Part shown: piece by piece, positions 22,791 to 36,660 of the stretch
Layout of the letters: each line of letters starts with the position of its first letter
Numbering within the stretch: the stretch's first letter is position 1
NCBI GenBank assembly: GCA_964019155.1
Contig: OZ025245.1
Span: 32,077,545 to 32,141,544, forward strand
Direction: 5' to 3'
Source: Osedax fenrisi
Lineage: Eukaryota > Annelida > Polychaeta > Sabellida > Siboglinidae
DNA length: 64,000 nt
Program-made: the position numbers and the translations under genes
The notes under the pieces: model-generated
Seen by the model: only the letters and a program-made list of their open reading frames with translations
Told to the model about the DNA's origin: nothing
The model's database searches: none

Positions 22791-24488
22791 AATGTATTAT
22801 CAATGTATTTTAAATATTAAATATGTTAATAGTTTACCTTTATATTCCACAATATGTTTTAATATAACTGTACACTATACATAACTAATATATCAATATA
22901 ATTTTATATTACTTATATTTATTTATAATAATCAATACAATAATAAGCAAGTTATATAATAGGTGTATTATGGAACAATTACTTATTAATGACTATTAGT
23001 ATTTATAGTGAACACATTTTTCTTATATTTACATGTAACTATCTATTTATAGAACAGACTTGCTTCCCCCATTAATTAATAGAAATCATCATTAAGTTGA
23101 TGGTACTTATTTTATTTTAATACAAAGTAAGTAATGTATCACAATTTCACTAGTAGTTTTTACATAGTATATGACTCTTTATTGCTCAAATCTAAAGCAT
23201 GATGCAGTCTCAGTCTCAGTCTCAGTTACCTAAAGTTTCAACTCGACTCGGGCTCGTTTTGTTAGAGTCTCGGCTCGGCTTGGGCTCGTTTTTTTTCCGA
23301 AAATGAAAGTCTCAGCTCGGCATCAAAAGCTCGGCATCATTTATATCCCTAATATATATATATATGTTAAATATATAAGTAAAATATATATTTAAATATT
23401 ATATACTCTATATAATATGTATATTTATATAAATATAATTAATATATATATGCTTTTATAGGCTTACTCGAAATGTAATGCAGCTAAAAAAAACCTGTAA
23501 AAGTAAAAATAAACCCAACCAAACCAAACTAAACCAAACCAGTGAAAATTCAAAATTAAATCATAATATCATTATTTTATTAAATATATTTATATATATA
23601 CACGTGATATTTTATCTTATTTATTTAGATAATATAGATACTAAACGAAAAACTATTAGTAAAATTGTCATAAATTAAATAGATTATTACTAAGACATAC
23701 ATCTTATTTTTAATATAGATTAGGTTAATTTTAATTAGAGTTTAAATAGAGTTTTTAATATCAAGATTAATTAGATCTATATATTGTGATATATCATTTG
23801 CCAAGTTAATTAAAAATAGTAAATATTCAGTGACCAGTAACTATTTTTACAAGACCACCTATTTTCACCTATGTATTTACATTTAAATGTTTATACATAT
23901 AAAACAAGAGTCACACATGCAAATAAAATAACTATAACATTTTTAATTATAATTATATATTTTAACTATTATATAATCAAATTAGTGAGTATAAATAAAA
24001 TTCCAAAATAACTATATAATAAACTATATATATAATATTAAATAATCGAATAAATTCAAAAACTAATTTTAAATAAATAATTATAATTATATTATAATAA
24101 AACAATATAAAACAGATATTATTTAGAATGACAATATTAATTAAATAGAAACAAAAATTAAATTAAAAGATAAAATATATAAATAGAATACAATTGACAA
24201 ATATGAATGAATATATATTTTATAACTAAATATATCTATTATATTTGTTACAAAGATGGACATCATTGAAATATAATGATATATACCACTGAAAAGTATG
24301 TATTTCGGAGTACAAAAGTTACAATTTCAGAAATAGAAAACATATGTCCTGAGCTTGATTATATATAGTTAAATTTACTTTATAATGATGTGTTCACATA
24401 TAATATCTTACTTTTAAATACATTCAAAAAGATCTCAAATTACATAAGTTTATTATTTAAATTTTATATAATAAATTAAATATTTATA

Positions 24489-24689
24489 ATGAACATTTAT
24501 AAATGGCAATTAATTATTATTATTATTATAATGTTTGTTAAAGGGGTACATAGTTCACACACTTGCTATAGCAGTATACTACAGTATATTACCATAGCGA
24601 AGGTAATGCAAGGGCTTTGCTACTACTATACTTACAGGTTGGTAAATAATTGTAATATTGCCAACATTTCATATCTTTATAAACTATAA
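24489..24689 (+). CDS. Possible first exon or small ORF, right copy
   Basis: This is the counterpart of 9152-9352. It has the same frame and the same donor-like site after codon 38, and the only protein difference is a Met-to-Arg change downstream of that site. It has the same limits: the hydrophobic run is an (att)n microsatellite and no partner exon was recognised. Confidence 0.2.
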   Translation: MNIYKWQLIIIIIIMFVKGVHSSHTCYSSILQYITIAKVMQGLCYYYTYRLVNNCNIANISYLYKL

Positions 24690-25330
24690 ATATAGTTATA
24701 TTCATGTACAGAAAGAATTGTATTATATTAGAATAATCACATTGTGAGAACGAGTAGACAATAAATCATTATATATATTTACATAGTCAAGTATAATTAT
24801 TATGAATATATAACATGTATGTATATTCATGTGTAATAACCAATTATAACCCACATATAAATAATGTATACATTATTCACAGACATCTAAAATCTAACCT
24901 TTAGGTTGGTTTAGCCTCAGAAGCAGTGATGCAACCATAACTAATTAGTATTAATACTGTATACGTAATATTGCGTAACGAAGTGACATGTTAAATGAGG
25001 GTAGATGTTGTCAGAGCGACTGGTAACTATTTAATGAACTCTCTATTATACCTACTGATAATAACACACGTAATTATATTTCTATAGGGGTGTGAATTAA
25101 TACGCGGGTAATTAATCCGCGAGAAAGTAGATCTCGATAAAATGTATGTATTATATATACAAGGACATATCCTTGACATATCTTTATAATACGAATTACA
25201 ATATATACGTTTACGAATATCGTAATGTTATTCGTGATAAAACTTATGTAGGTTTAATCGTTACAACATGTAATATACCTAGGGGAGTGTATACTAATAT
25301 AACAATACATTGATAGATAACAATTGAATA

Positions 25331-25391
25331 CATGTATACATATATATATATATATATATATACGTGATATATGACACCCGTATGTTACTAT

Positions 25392-25469
<78 letters not shown>

Positions 25470-25484
25470 AGTGTGTGTATTTAC
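25331..25484. repeat. Compound (AT)n(GT)n microsatellite
   Basis: An (at)n run is followed by (gt)n with small interruptions. The left-copy counterpart at 10000-10110 has a shorter at part and a longer gt part, as expected for replication slippage after the duplication. Confidence 0.9.
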
Positions 25485-26039
25485 AGTGAAAGCTAGCTGT
25501 ATAATATAGTTAACTACTTTGAGAATCACGCTGCGAATATTTACTATATTTATTAATAGTCATATATTTACAATATTGTGTAGAATTCTGGGAATTTCCC
25601 AGTAAACAAAGTGAACAAAAATATGTTTTTTAAATGTTTTTAGAATTATACAAAAGATAAAAGATAAACTTTGTTATATTGCTAAATTTCATTTTAAATT
25701 ATACAAAAAATTACAAAAAAAATATTTAAAAATTAAATTTTGTTTTTTTTAAATTAATTTTTTTTAAATTATAAATGTTTTTATTATATGATTTTGAACA
25801 CTTGTATAATATTGCAATTGTGATCGCTATGGAGTCTATTACAAAGGATCGATGATCGTGATGACGTCATCACTGCCCATCACTATTGCTCACAATACCT
25901 ACTATATAATACTGTCATTAGGATATGATAATACTCGATTTAAAAAGCATATTATAATATATTTAAACTAATAAAGCATATTTATATATAAACTTAAACC
26001 AACGTATCATGTTATATCTGTCGCATTCACACATATCGT

Positions 26040-26206
26040 CAAAGGCAGGATTACTAACATCGATAGTGCGATAGTTATCTCGCACCTCAATGGTCAATAC
26101 GTCGTACAATGTATAGTATTGTATTGACCGTTGTGGTGTGAGATAAATGTTACACTATCCTACACTATCACTATTGCACTATATATGTTAGTAATTATTC
26201 CTTTAT
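26040..26206. repeat. Large imperfect hairpin at the right duplication breakpoint
   Basis: The left arm (about 26040-26100, including ggattactaacat, ttatctcgcac and ggtcaatac) pairs with the right arm (26121-26206, including gtattgacc, gtgtgagataa and atgttagtaat). About 20 bases separate the arms. The right end of the tandem duplication, base 26106, falls inside this loop. In the left copy only the first arm is present (10684-10744). Confidence 0.75.
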
Positions 26207-27516
26207 GCAGTGCCGTATTTCTATAGATTTATATTTTACTTTGTAACTATCATTTATACTTATATCTATTGATATAACTATTTTGAATTTATTTTTGATT
26301 TATAAAATCAATTATGTATAGCTTGTATATTGCGAGTAGGTATAATTTGAATTTTATATTTATGTATTTATATATATATATTATTTTTATTTAATATACA
26401 ATATATGATATGTACAAATGCATGTAGGTATATATACCTACCTGTATATTATAGTGCTTAGTACATATGTATAAACGTATTTATACATACATGTTTATTT
26501 GTATTTGTATATATGTAGGATAACGTATTATTGTATATTATGCAATATATTAAAATAAATTAAAAAAAAAGTGAATAAACATATTTACCTTAACGATTTT
26601 CTAAAGAATGTAATAAACTTTAATGTAATATATCTATACTATAGACTACTATAGATTCTATAGATTCTATAGTATGTATTTTATTTAGGTGAACTATAAA
26701 TCTATGATTATATAAATGTATTTAATTTTATCTTTGCTTTGGTATTTATATATATATATATATATAAATTCAATCAATAAATATTAAATGAAAAGAAAAA
26801 CATTCAATCAATATATATAAATCGGTGTGTATACACCATAGAGCTAGAAAGAAAGTTTATCTCTAGCCCTGTGGTATACACAATGTGTATTACACATGTT
26901 TATATATAATATATACTATATACATATGTGTGTACTATTAGTAATATAATGCATTAACATAAATCCAATTTTAAATACATTATTAGGAAGTGATATATAA
27001 AGATATGTATAATATGTATAAAGATATCCATAATACACATAATAATACCAATAAGAATGTATTGTATGGAAATGTGATTATTTATTAGTATTGTAGTATG
27101 TTATGATATGTAATAGTTCTCCTCCATATTAAGTAGATATCCCGTGACTCACCGATGATGTTACTACATCGCGGTGACTCATACTCGTGTATAGATATAC
27201 CTAAGCAACAGTACACTAGCGCTGTATACGGGTGATACGCAATCGTACACAATAGTATTAATACAAGTATTCAGGTCATCGTATCCTACATTACAATATG
27301 TTCTAGTGTCGTTGTTATTTTAAATATACTTCTTCTCTATTTTACTGTCGCTATTACGTTTGATAATTATCTAGATTAACATACCAACTATAATATTAAT
27401 ATACATATATATATATATATTAATTTATAATAATAATATTAATTACAATTTAGTAATAGGTGTTTGTTTCAATTAAAATATTTATTTTAAATGCATATTA
27501 TCCATATGTGATATAA

Positions 27517-27555
<39 letters not shown>

Positions 27556-30500
27556 AACGCGAACATGCATATACAAACAGTGCATAAACTGTGCATTGCA
27601 CACTGTGTAATGCGTCACACACATATACAAACACACACACACACATAAATAAACATACACACACACACACTCACACACACACACTCACACACACACACAT
27701 ACACACACACATACACACATATATACACAGGCAGACATAGAGAAAAAAAACTGATCTGGATTATCTTTAAAACACATATCCATTTACAAAAATCTAAATA
27801 TTATACATACTGCAATAAATCCTAAACTTCCTATATATTATATATGTAACATATATACATCAAATAATCAATTGAATTTAAAAATAGAAATAACATGAGG
27901 TCATCACATAATGTTAAAACACAATCTACCTAAGACTAACTTTCCATTTCACTGGAATAAACTCCACAGGATTATAACTAACGAAAAACACTTAACACAA
28001 ATTTAAAACAACATAGATACTTACTTGAACTAACTCTATGAACTGCACTTTAACACACACTAACACATTTCCATACAATTCATTATTATTATTGTATTTT
28101 CTATTATAGATGTCTTTAGATAACTGTATACGACCAACTCCGTATGCTTATACATGTAAATGCAGATGTTACGCTTGCTAACTCGGTACGTGGGTATGCC
28201 TACACATATGTTACATACACGCCCCCTTTAGTGCGTGTTGTATGCGTATGTGTATACGCATTGATTTGCTTATACAGCGTAATGGCAGGTCACGTGTAAA
28301 GCTTGTATTGAATTCCCTATCATATTTAAATATAATGTATTATAAGTTATGATATAGTCACTGATATATAATTAGGTATACCTAATTATATATATGTGGT
28401 TATAGTAGAATATACGGTAATATAACATACGGGTGTGGTCAATAGTAGGTGGTCAATGCTAATTAGAAGCATTAGATGTCCACTCGTGACCTACATACAC
28501 GGATTACATCATATTATATAACAACTGTGTGACGTGTGGTAATGTGGCGCCAGTAATTAAGATATGTATAGACTGACTTCGTACATTATCGCTCACTACA
28601 ATTATTGCACTCCGAGTGGCAACTCGTTCTTGAAGGTCATTCTTTGTTATTGATTATTTACATTCATATTACACTTTTTATACATTACACATAAGATAAA
28701 TTTAAATAGGATACAAAAACATTGATTGTGTAAATAAATAATCAATAGCTGTGTATTTTCATCATACAATATAAACAAACATAACATCTATCTAGTTGAT
28801 AATATATACCGACATCGTATACAACGTACAACCTATTACCTATTACCTATTACCTCGATATACAGACACTTTATATGTGATTATATCTTATGAATTATAA
28901 GTTATAACATGTATACATATTATATTATAGTATATATATTATATATTATATTATATATATATACATAAACAGGTATATATATATATATGTATATATAAAC
29001 CAAGCTATAATAATGATAATAGTAAAATTCATTAAATCGTAGTATTGTAGAATTAATATTACTAGTATTTAACAATAATAATAATATATGTATAGATATT
29101 ATATTAATAAAATATATTTATTATATAGGATATATAATTTATTTCTGAACAAAATAATACAAATTAAAATAGTTAGAAAAGAGTAGCTAATTTAGTACAA
29201 TTTTATTATATACGTATCTCTAACGACATCTCAGTTTGGTAATATTCACTTATAATAAACTCTCGATAGAGTAAACATTTTCAAATGATTTGTTGTATAT
29301 CAATCTATAGGTTATAATAACACACACACATACATACATACACACACATACATACATACATACATACATACACACATATATATATATATGAAATGTACAT
29401 CTAGGTGAATAAATTGTATATTAAAATGTCAATATATGTGCGATTAGATACAAGCTATATCCTAATGTAACTCTATATATGTATAGTTTATCATTTAGAT
29501 ATACTATACTATTACCTACAATAGATAAATAAAATGTATATTAATTAAATATCACAATGACAGTACTCGAGTATAGATATAAGATAATGATAGTATATGT
29601 ATTATAATACATAATACATAATATATATATTATATTTAGTACTAAATATATAGTACTACAGTTCTATAGTATACAAGGTCGCGTTCAATTGCGATAAGAA
29701 AATACTGTGGTCGAAGTGACTCATAGAGTTAAGGAGACTCTCTAGCACTATGGAGTGACAGGTCAGATAATTACTAATGTCCCCTATTACACAATAAGTA
29801 TATTACGTAATCATATGTCAGCGTCGCTCTTACCATTATAACGCTAGTATATTCGTGATCTGCTACTGCTATTATAGTATATACTGTATTACATTGAATA
29901 CAGTAAGTTAAATGTTATATACTTTACGAATGTATATAGGCGTATATACGTGAGGTTATTAATGTTATTACTAATAAGCATATCAATATACACACAATAT
30001 AAACTACGTTATTAATTTATAGGTTGTACACAATTGTTATGTAATAACTAGAATACAAATCATGCGTTATTATGTCATAATCATAGTCTATTTGATATAC
30101 AATGCATTAATGTCACTAGAGATATAAATAGAACTGACCAATTCATTGCTTCCCGTGCAAACATATGTAGACCGCACAAATGACCAATAGAACACCTTCA
30201 TGTAATAGTGACATACAGTGATTTGTTATCTATAGCTAGTGGTGCCAGAATACATGTGACAATGGGCTGTATTGTATCTTATACATACTGACATGTGAAA
30301 GTATTCAATTGTGATTTAATATTATTTAATTGTTGATATTTATATTTAATATAATTTATTTAATTGAAGTTGTACCCAATTTGTGATATTCTATTTAAGA
30401 TATCACTTGTGAATTATCAATACAATTAATTGCATTATTATCTACCTCGAAAAATAAATATAATTATAAATTTAATATAATAGATACTATAGATAATATC

Positions 30501-31599
30501 TATTAGATATATCTATATATACTATAATAATAGTATTTATAAATAGTAAATTTAATATAATATAGACTATAGATATACTATATTAATATTATTTATAAAT
30601 AGTACATTTAAATCTGTGAATATAAATACATGTATGTATTCGAACATACAAGCGAAAGCAAATATAGAATATTCATTAATACTGGTAATTCATACGACAT
30701 ATTACCCACATTATTTATCATATCCTATTGTATTAATATCGTCTTCATGCTTACATTTTGTATTACCAATGTTTTCATATTTTACGTTATCTCATGCGAG
30801 ATGTATTTATATACATGACATATGTATGTAACTTAAGGGGACGAGATACCATTGATTTTTTCGGAAAAAATTGAATTTCAAATTTTTTTTTAATGTAAAA
30901 TTATAATATTTCAAATATTATCTTTAAAATGGTGTTTAAATTATGTTCATTACATTATTCATTTTGTTTATATTATATTATTTGTACCTATATAATCATA
31001 TTGTTTATATTCATATATTATATTTGAAACTTGATTTACTCAGAATAATTATTTTGCATTTTGTATATCTCCAATTAATGTCTCTTCTTATTCAATATTG
31101 AATATTTTTTCTTCAAATTTTCACAATATTATATATAATATATAAATGAACAGTATGATTAATTATTCTATATATATAATATATGTAAATTTACATAAAT
31201 TGTAAATTTAGTGATAATTTGTGATAAATATCTTAATTAATTATTTTTTTTTATAATTAATCATTTTATATTATTTATGTTAATAATTATTAAAATATAT
31301 TCAACCATATGATAAAGCTATATGTTTATAATAAGATTGTTAAAAAATTATTACAAAAACTTTAATATTATAAGAGTTTATACATTTTTAAAACATGATA
31401 TTTTCCCTATCTTTTACATGTATACTGTTTATAAGTAGCTGGTGCCCTTAAATACAATGACAATAAGAGTTCACATACGTGATGGACAGTACAGTGGTAA
31501 TGAGCGATAATGCCATGATACTACTAGGTATACTATATGTATCTTAATCACTGGAGCCCCTATTATATAACGGTATTAATGTTCACTGGAGCATACATA
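26207..31599. other. Microsatellite-rich A+T desert
   Basis: No gene was recognised. It contains an (at)n run at 27516-27552, an (ac)n-rich tract at 27610-27720, an acat/ac-rich tract at 29320-29390, and several palindromes including a 60-base hairpin (26827-26881) and a 30-base perfect palindrome (28364-28393). Scattered islands of more balanced composition (27130-27320, 28120-28300, 29680-29900) show no convincing splice-flanked frames. Confidence 0.6.
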
Positions 31600-33319
31600 T
31601 ATATATATATATGTGTGTGTGTGTTTGTGTGTGTGGGTGTGTGTGTTAAAATCGTGTTCTATCAATGTGTTGATATATTAGTATATAGTATATACGAAGG
31701 TATCGGGGACCCATTTAAATCCCTAGTATATACTATACACACCCTCGGTACATGAACATTTTGTAACGATTAATTAGTACATACGTTTATCACGAATAAC
31801 ATTACGATATTTGTAAACGTATATATATATATATATATATATATATTAACCCCTATTATAAATGATATGTCAAGGATATGTCCTTATATATCTGATAAAT
31901 GCCATTAATAATTCATACTTTTATCAATAACTATTTACCATCGATGCTATTTACAAGCGGATAATTTACTCGCGTATTAATTTACACCCCTCACAAAATA
32001 TAATTGCGGGCGTTATTATCAGCAGGTATAATACAGCGTTCATTAAATGTCTATTATCCGCTCGAACAACTTCTATACTATGTTAATACGTCATTATGTT
32101 ATGCAATATTACGTATATATTATAATATTAAGGTTGCATCACTGCTTTTGAGGCTAAACCAACATAAAGGTTAGCTTTTATATCTGTGAATACTGTATAT
32201 GATCTTCATATGCTTGCGTGAGTGCATTCATTGCATTGTTAATATCGATTCTACACGTATCTATATATATATAGGTAGGTATATATATACCTATCTTATA
32301 GGTATTCATTATAATAATATCAACTAATTGAGATAATTATAGATATCATATATTATATAATATATTAATATATATATTAATTAATTTTGTAAAATAGTTG
32401 ATAAAATGGATATTTTAATAGAAGTATTTATTTCATTTAAAATATTGTTATTTTATTAATGATCTATAAAAAATTCAAATACAAATGATTTAAAATTAAA
32501 ATATTTATAAATATCATTAAATCAAATCAAAATATAATAAATATTTATTTACTACAACAAAATCAAACATGAATGTATGCAATAATTTTGAATACAATTC
32601 AGATACTTTTTCAAAAGTTATTTAAATTTTATTCTTAACAATATCTACAAAATAATAATATATATTTATTGATTTATATATATACCTATTGATTATTATG
32701 ATATTTTTTGAGTACACATTTTATTTGCCTAACAATTAAAACGTGGATAGGTATGTATAGCTATGTCTGTATTCCTTAGTCAACATTTATTTTCACTTTA
32801 TTTACATTACCGTATAATTTGTCTATAAACTGATTTCATTCATTCATTATAATATAAATTATAGATTATGGGATATTTTGTTGTATATGTATAATATAAT
32901 TTAAATTAAATTATATATAATATTAAGGTTAATTAAATTACTAAGATACTAGTAGCCTACTAGTAGTAGGCTAATAATTTAAAATATGTCTTAAATAACG
33001 GGGTATAAAAGAGAGTATAGCCCCTGGTATTACCTGTGGGGCTGCTCCCCCTATTACGATGTACCATGATCATTTAACATCACATTGTAAAACTAACTAC
33101 CATGAATGAAATCGTTGATTTATGGCATGCATATCTTAATAGGCAAAACAATCATCTAGCATGATAAAGAACACTTATTTAATTCACTATTAAATATATT
33201 ATACATTTACATAGGAGAATAAAGTTATTTACAATTTTAATAATATATAAATTGTATGAAATATGTGAAATAAATGTTATTTAAAAATATGATTACAAAT
33301 ATGCTAAATAAAGTGATAT

Positions 33320-33773
33320 CAAAGTTCGCCAATTTTCCAAGGAAAGATATTATAATTACGGGACATTTTGTAATTCTATTTTGTATAAAAAAACCAACAG
33401 TGCCACCTATATAGGGTCAATTTTCAGAACTATGTTTGTTTATAATGTAAATTCGTATCAAACTATGCTCTTTTAAAATGAAAAATGATATGCTTTAAAT
33501 TATTATTTGTATTATGAAAACTAAATATTCATTACTAATATATAACTAAGCAATAGGATATATTGGTTTTAAATGCTATATACATATCTATATGGTGAGT
33601 AAAAGCTATATTATATATTTCAAAAAATTTAATAAAGCAATGAAAACATTGTAGTATTCAAATCACAGCAAATTTAATATATTTGTCAATACTGCTGCCT
33701 GCAGTGAATGTATGAATACTAATCACATTGTGTAGATAGTGAGTGTTATATCTTTGATTCGTAAAATATTTGG
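33320..33773. mobile_element. Diverged, inverted third copy of the same transposon
   Basis: It aligns to the reverse complement of 19687-20144 with many substitutions: the end aaggaaagatat near 33340, the internal actaaatattcattactaat, and the end gagtgttatatctttg near 33750. Left end position is uncertain (33320 or 33329), and flanks tgatat and ttatat match at only five of six bases. It is the oldest of the three copies. Confidence 0.6.
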
Positions 33774-34088
33774 TTATATACTCTATATATTACTCCACTT
33801 TTTTACTTGTATGTTACATATATATTTTGACAAATAAATATCCATTATTATCTCAAGCTATATTTATTTGATAATTTTTACGTTAATTTATAATATAGGT
33901 TAACTCAGTTATTTCTTAAGAATATTTAAATATATTATAATTTATACCTAAATATAATACTTATTTGGAATAATTCAGTAAATAATCGTATTTTGGTTTA
34001 GATCAATGTCATTGCATGAGCACCATACATGTTTATCCTCATGTATTTCATGTAATAAGTAATCCGTTAATATTCTCTTCACAAACAG

Positions 34089-34153
34089 ATGTAAACAATA
34101 GACACAGAGAGGATGGAGCTATAGATGGAGCTCTAGATATAGTCAACAATCAA
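34089..34153 (+). CDS. Possible single exon, unrecognised
   Basis: Between a ctcttcacaaacag acceptor and a caa|gttagc donor, 65 bases encode VNNRHREDGAIDGALDIVNN and one more residue, with two bases left over at the start and none at the end. Base composition is more balanced than the surroundings. No partner exon was found nearby, so the call is weak. Confidence 0.25.
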
Positions 34154-34872
34154 GTTAGCCCCTATGTATACCTAACCATCGAGTCTGTAATACATGTACA
34201 GTGAAGGATATCAGTATTACTGCGCTATATAGAGTTTTAGATTACAACTTATGATCATCATAAGAATCATCATTCTCACCACCATTAACTTCATCATCAT
34301 CTTCATTGGCATAGTATTTTATATATTAAATAAAGTGTACAAATTTGTTATAGAATTTATTAACATTATATATGAATAATGTAGTAAATAATAGATTAAT
34401 TGCGAGTAGAGATATATTCAAGCTATATTCAAGCTATACATACACAGTAGCCGTAGCTGTTTACCTAGGCAGCACCTCACAGTTGTAAACATCACTTACC
34501 CACAGATAACCTGCAAAACAAAGGGAGCTAAACCACGCAGTATACATATCAAATGCATCATAACTTGCTGACAGATCAAGGACTATCGGGTTAGCCCCTC
34601 CCACTTCTAGTATGACCTCTATTAACCTATTTCTCTAACATCAGTGTTACCCGTTGTCAATCTTATAATATTTACATTCTAAATAATGAAGTTGTAATCC
34701 TATCTTCTCTGACGATGACATTGTATATTTTATTGTACTTTAGCCTACGATGCACTACATATCCCTATACATTACATAGTTTTAATACATCTTATTAGAA
34801 TAAGAAAAGCGCGGGATATTTTATATTAAAATGATAATAGTTCAGGATATATTTGTTAGTATAATATCTCAT

Positions 34873-34908
<36 letters not shown>

Positions 34909-35856
34909 GTGTATGTATAGAGTTAACGCCCAATAACTCGCTCTTTTTAAAAGTGAAGCTAACTTGGCTTTTTAACTACGTAGATACACATATGAATAAT
35001 TCAATATCTTCTAAAAACGCGCTATTTCAGACATATTTTATCTGTTCCATCTAGTCTGAGTATGCTGGAGTAGACTGTATATACGTATATCGTCGCAGGT
35101 CTCATCGCGTACCTCTGCAATGTAAACCGTTACCACGGTAACACACACTTTAACACAGTGAACCTGTATCACGACACCACGCACTGTATCGCCTATACCG
35201 ATAGATATATCTAATAACGTGTATGACCAATAACTGTCTTATTCCTTATACACAACAAATAGTCGGTTGATATAAATAGATGTTCTATTATGTAAAGGTA
35301 ATGCCAATGATTTGAAAAAATGTATTTGGACATGCTTATTTATTTATCGATTGAAATTCTAACGGAATAGACATATTTACTAAAATATGCCTCGTCTAAA
35401 TGAAAGTACTGACAAATTCACTCTAGATATAGATATTTAAACTAAGCATTTTACTGAAAATATTGTTAGTTCATTATGTTCAATCATGTACATATTCTAT
35501 AAACAATTTGAAAACATATTCTTTACATCATTTTTAGAAACTTATATATAACAAACAGTAATATAAGCGTTTTATTCTTATTTATTATTTAGAAAATACA
35601 AGTAAAATTGATATATATGTAACAGCTGGAGTAGTAGGGCCCAAATACAAGAAGCCTGTAGAGAGTTTTAATATTTATTGTAAGTAATAACCTGCGGAAT
35701 AGTAAACATTAGCTCTATACTCCTTGCTTCACTATATAACACAGTACCTTCCCTTATACTAATAAACCCTTGAACCTTGGATCTCTGTGTTATTAAGACA
35801 TATATTGTCACGTGACGAGCAGCCCCTATAACTCGAAGTAACGGCCTGACTGAACC

Positions 35857-36430
35857 GTGCACAGCCTGAACAACATCTCGAAGAAGTCCGACAACTTCCA
35901 GATGTCGCTACTTCTACTACGATCTACACCAGTAATTGGATGGACACGAAGCCCCGCCGAACTGCTCTACGGTCGAAAGTTAACAAACCCTTTGCCCGTT
36001 ACCTACCCCGTAGACCCGTCCCACGAGAATACATTGTCGTCTAATGTGTGAACCGCTCGACACTACGATAAGAACAAGTCTCACCGATACCTGTCCGACA
36101 AAGAGCCCCTCACTAACATTCACTACCTCGACCATGTATCCAATACATGGAAGCCAGCTATAGTAACATCGCAATGCCAGGAGCCTCGGAGACTAAGATA
36201 TCCTCATCAACGATGGTTCTACCCTCAGGAGAAATCATAGAGATATCAGCCCCACTACCCCGTCCAAGCGATGTAGTACCAACACACCTAGATGCACCCG
36301 CGCATCACCTCGAGCATCATGTCCTACCCGCTACTCCGTTGACACTCGGTCCTGATGTAGATATACCCCTCCGTGATGTATCGTCATACACTCACCCCAG
36401 GGATGTCCCTTTCCCCGCATTCCGTTGACA
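35857..36430 (+). pseudogene. Gypsy-type integrase C-terminal remnant
   Basis: On the plus strand the frame reads MSLLLLRSTPVIGWTRSPAE then LLYGRKLTNPLPVTYP, which is the end of the integrase core of Ty3/gypsy elements (the N-Y-R-x-T-P..SPA.LL.GR pattern). In other frames come KSHRYLSDKEPLTN-like and TWKPAIVTS segments of the integrase tail, then ASETKISSSTMVLPSGEIIE. At least two frameshifts and a stop at 36049 break it. Orientation is opposite to the remnant at 1-1505. Its G+C content is far above its surroundings. It cannot encode a working enzyme. Confidence 0.7.
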
Positions 36431-36449
36431 CCCGGTCAGGAACTAGATA

Positions 36450-36660
36450 ACCAGGGGCCGGTTGCTCTGGACATATAAAATGTCCTATCACTATCCAGAG
36501 ACAATCTCTGGATAATTCTCAGTAAATCGTGTTGCTCTGGACAAAAATCAATGTCCTATCCTAGCAAAAAAAAATAGTGTAGGATAGATAGAGGATCGGT
36601 TGCTCTGGGTATTTTTTGCTATATTTATTCGCGTAGGACATTCGAGTAGCTCAGGAAATT
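36450..36660. repeat. Three ~70-base imperfect repeats with a hairpin
   Basis: The motif gttgctctggac (third copy gttgctctgggt) begins near 36459, 36530 and 36599, each followed by a related atgtcctat or aggacat segment. Between the first two, tatccagaga and tctctggata form a 10-base stem with a 3-base loop (36496-36518). It directly follows the integrase remnant and may be non-coding retroelement sequence. Confidence 0.5.

Larger units (their letters stand above)
10753..26106. repeat. Right copy of the tandem duplication (full length)
   Basis: The first 5.3 kb (10753-16096) matches 332-5653 and the last 5.1 kb (20998-26106) matches 5640-10744, in the same order and orientation. Between them lie 4.9 kb with no counterpart in the left copy. 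Right of 26106 the sequence continues through the second arm of an imperfect hairpin, so this edge looks like the ancestral right flank. The internal join between the copies (10744/10753) is therefore the new junction. Confidence 0.9.
31600..35610. repeat. Older inverted, diverged copy of parts of the duplicated unit
   Basis: Three blocks match the reverse complement of the left copy in the expected reversed order. Block 31600-32200 corresponds to 9540-10100 (shared tttacgaatatcgtaat and ggtttagcctcagaagcagt in complement). Block 34740-35040 corresponds to 6010-6270. Block 35280-35610 corresponds to 4545-4870 (shared tttagacgaggcatattttta in complement, shortened here). Divergence is much greater than between the tandem copies. 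The third transposon copy lies between blocks. Confidence 0.75.

Noticed and set aside
25254..25529. 91-codon minus-strand open frame
   Set aside because: It is translation of the (AT)n(GT)n microsatellite (runs of His-Thr and Ile-Tyr), with no coding signature.
27487..27684. 65-codon minus-strand open frame rich in Cys and Val
   Set aside because: It is translation of (AC)n and (AT)n tracts.
35050..35130. Possible minus-strand exon after tttacattgcag
   Set aside because: A 30-residue open stretch exists, but no donor or partner exon was found.
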